Of a stretch of 29,627 nt of DNA, positions 28,869-29,627 are shown one piece after another. Position 1 is the first letter of the stretch. Every line of letters begins with the position of its first letter. This DNA is from a virus, in IMG/VR virus record IMGVR_UViG_3300046006_004229, positions 1 to 29,627 of that record; one strand, 5' to 3'. The notes under the pieces were generated by a model. That model was not told the DNA's origin. It ran no database searches and was given only the letters and a program-made list of their open reading frames with translations. Position numbers and translations under genes: made by a program.

Positions 28869-29627
28869 CTAAGATGCATTTTGATCGCAGAGATCTTTCC
28901 TATTCTTAAAAACACAGTAGTTACAATTATATTTTGATGGTGTTTTAATGTAATCCATTTCTTTAATTGTTCCATCAGTATTAAAAACAGTCTCAATAAA
29001 ACTAGTTAAACTAGTCATTGCTCGTTTTGTTTTTATTTTACCTGATGGAGGTACAAATAGTTGGATTCGTTTTGTTGGAAAGTCTGATCCTTCAAATATT
29101 TTACGCTTAACAATAAAAAATTCAATTTCAACGTTATCTGGATCTAAACCAAACTGTCTACTAAGTAATTCTTTATATAATATTAATTGGAATTGTTTTT
29201 GTTCATCTTTCTTTTCCTTAGCACCCCATCCTCTAGTCGATGTTTTAATGTCGATTATCTTGACAGTATTTGTAGGTTCGTGATATAACACGAGATCCAA
29301 ATAACCCTTGTATAATACGTTTTTAAACCGGCTATCTAACGGTAATACTAATGGGATCTCACATCCAATTAATGACCAATCTCGTTTTGAGAAATAATCA
29401 GATTTATGTTTTTTAAACCAACTAATCATTGCTAATCCATCATCATGAAATTCTCTTAATTCTTCAGGTGATGAAAAATGAGAATTATTATTTTGTTTAT
29501 AGTTGGATTGATATTGTTCAATAAATTTTTCTTTAAAGTATTCCTCAATATCTAATTCATCAGCTTGAGCACCATTTATTTCAAACATTGTAGTTAAATA
29601 ATGTTGTAATGTTTCATGTATTGCTGT
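28869..29627 (-). CDS. PD-(D/E)XK nuclease, 5' end outside the window
   Basis: 252 visible residues; the frame is still open at the window edge. An ATG at 29588 exists, but 13 further codons upstream (TAIHETLQHYLTT) are in frame and contain the His-Glu of a RecB/Cas4-like leader, so the true start is beyond 29627. In visible numbering, YLDLV has D111, IIDIKTS has D126-I-K128 and QFQLILYKE follows, completing the PD-(D/E)XK core. Near the C-terminus C235-x-x-C238 and C247 suggest a metal or Fe-S site, though one of the usual four Cys is not seen here. Probably a phage exonuclease. Confidence 0.87.
   Translation of the reverse strand, partial: TAIHETLQHYLTTMFEINGAQADELDIEEYFKEKFIEQYQSNYKQNNNSHFSSPEELREFHDDGLAMISWFKKHKSDYFSKRDWSLIGCEIPLVLPLDSRFKNVLYKGYLDLVLYHEPTNTVKIIDIKTSTRGWGAKEKKDEQKQFQLILYKELLSRQFGLDPDNVEIEFFIVKRKIFEGSDFPTKRIQLFVPPSGKIKTKRAMTSLTSFIETVFNTDGTIKEMDYIKTPSKYNCNYCVFKNRKDLCDQNAS

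Noticed and set aside
1-29627. tRNA genes, CRISPR arrays, insertion sequences, attachment sites
   Set aside because: Gaps between genes are under 80 nt once the small ORFs are included, and none contains a cloverleaf, regularly spaced repeat array, transposase or long direct repeat that I can see.

Overview
This window looks like part of a large tailed (Caudoviricetes-type) bacteriophage genome infecting a member of the Bacteroidota. Every supported gene is on the minus strand, spacing is very tight (many ATGA or TAATG overlaps), base composition is AT-rich, and the content is phage-like: ATP-dependent DNA ligase, PD-(D/E)XK nuclease, holin/spanin-like membrane genes, HTH and ribbon-helix-helix proteins, and many tiny ORFs. 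The host assignment rests on ten promoters of the Bacteroidota type (TTTGG at -33, 19-nt spacer, a TATATTWA box at -7), on the lack of Shine-Dalgarno sites, and on a lipoprotein with a Bacteroidota-style +2 to +6 region. No terminase, capsid or tail gene is in the window, so the phage assignment comes from overall content, and a provirus or metagenomic contig cannot be excluded.

Layout, low to high coordinate (transcription runs the other way). 1-2711: truncated gene, metallophosphoesterase, DNA ligase, Lys/Pro-rich 58-aa protein, HEXXH metallopeptidase-like protein. 2718-3903: lysis-type membrane cassette (holin-like, TM plus coiled-coil protein, coiled-coil lipoprotein, and a signal-peptide protein whose gene overlaps the lipoprotein gene by 113 nt). 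3956-3977: terminator with a UUCG loop. 3982-7216: membrane and surface proteins, including a Gly/Thr/Val-rich protein with an 11-residue-repeat coiled coil, a repeat protein resembling a beta-propeller, and a lipoprotein. 7223-13378: small conserved phage-type genes, a second metallophosphoesterase, an HTH protein with its own promoter and terminator, a degenerate HNH protein, a zinc-finger protein, and several tiny genes (22-53 aa).

13423-28641 is the most distinctive block: about 15 kb of carbohydrate or small-molecule metabolism. It holds eight glycosyltransferase-like genes, three class I methyltransferase-like genes (two clear, one good), a 2OG-Fe(II) oxygenase-like protein, an SMP-30-type lactonase, an SDR oxidoreductase, an ATP-grasp ligase, a short DegT/StrS-like PLP protein and an RmlD-like reductase. 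Together they could build or remodel a glycan, on the virion, the phage DNA or the host surface; the sequence does not say which. 28647-29627 holds a ribbon-helix-helix-like protein and a PD-(D/E)XK nuclease that runs off the window edge.

Regulation: the ten promoters share more sequence than the general host consensus (an ATGTTATATT core). Four sit only 4-6 nt before an ATG that cannot easily be replaced by a downstream start, which predicts leaderless mRNAs. These four lie in the 13.4-25.4 kb half, while the promoters with 12-28 nt leaders lie in the 0.7-10.8 kb half.
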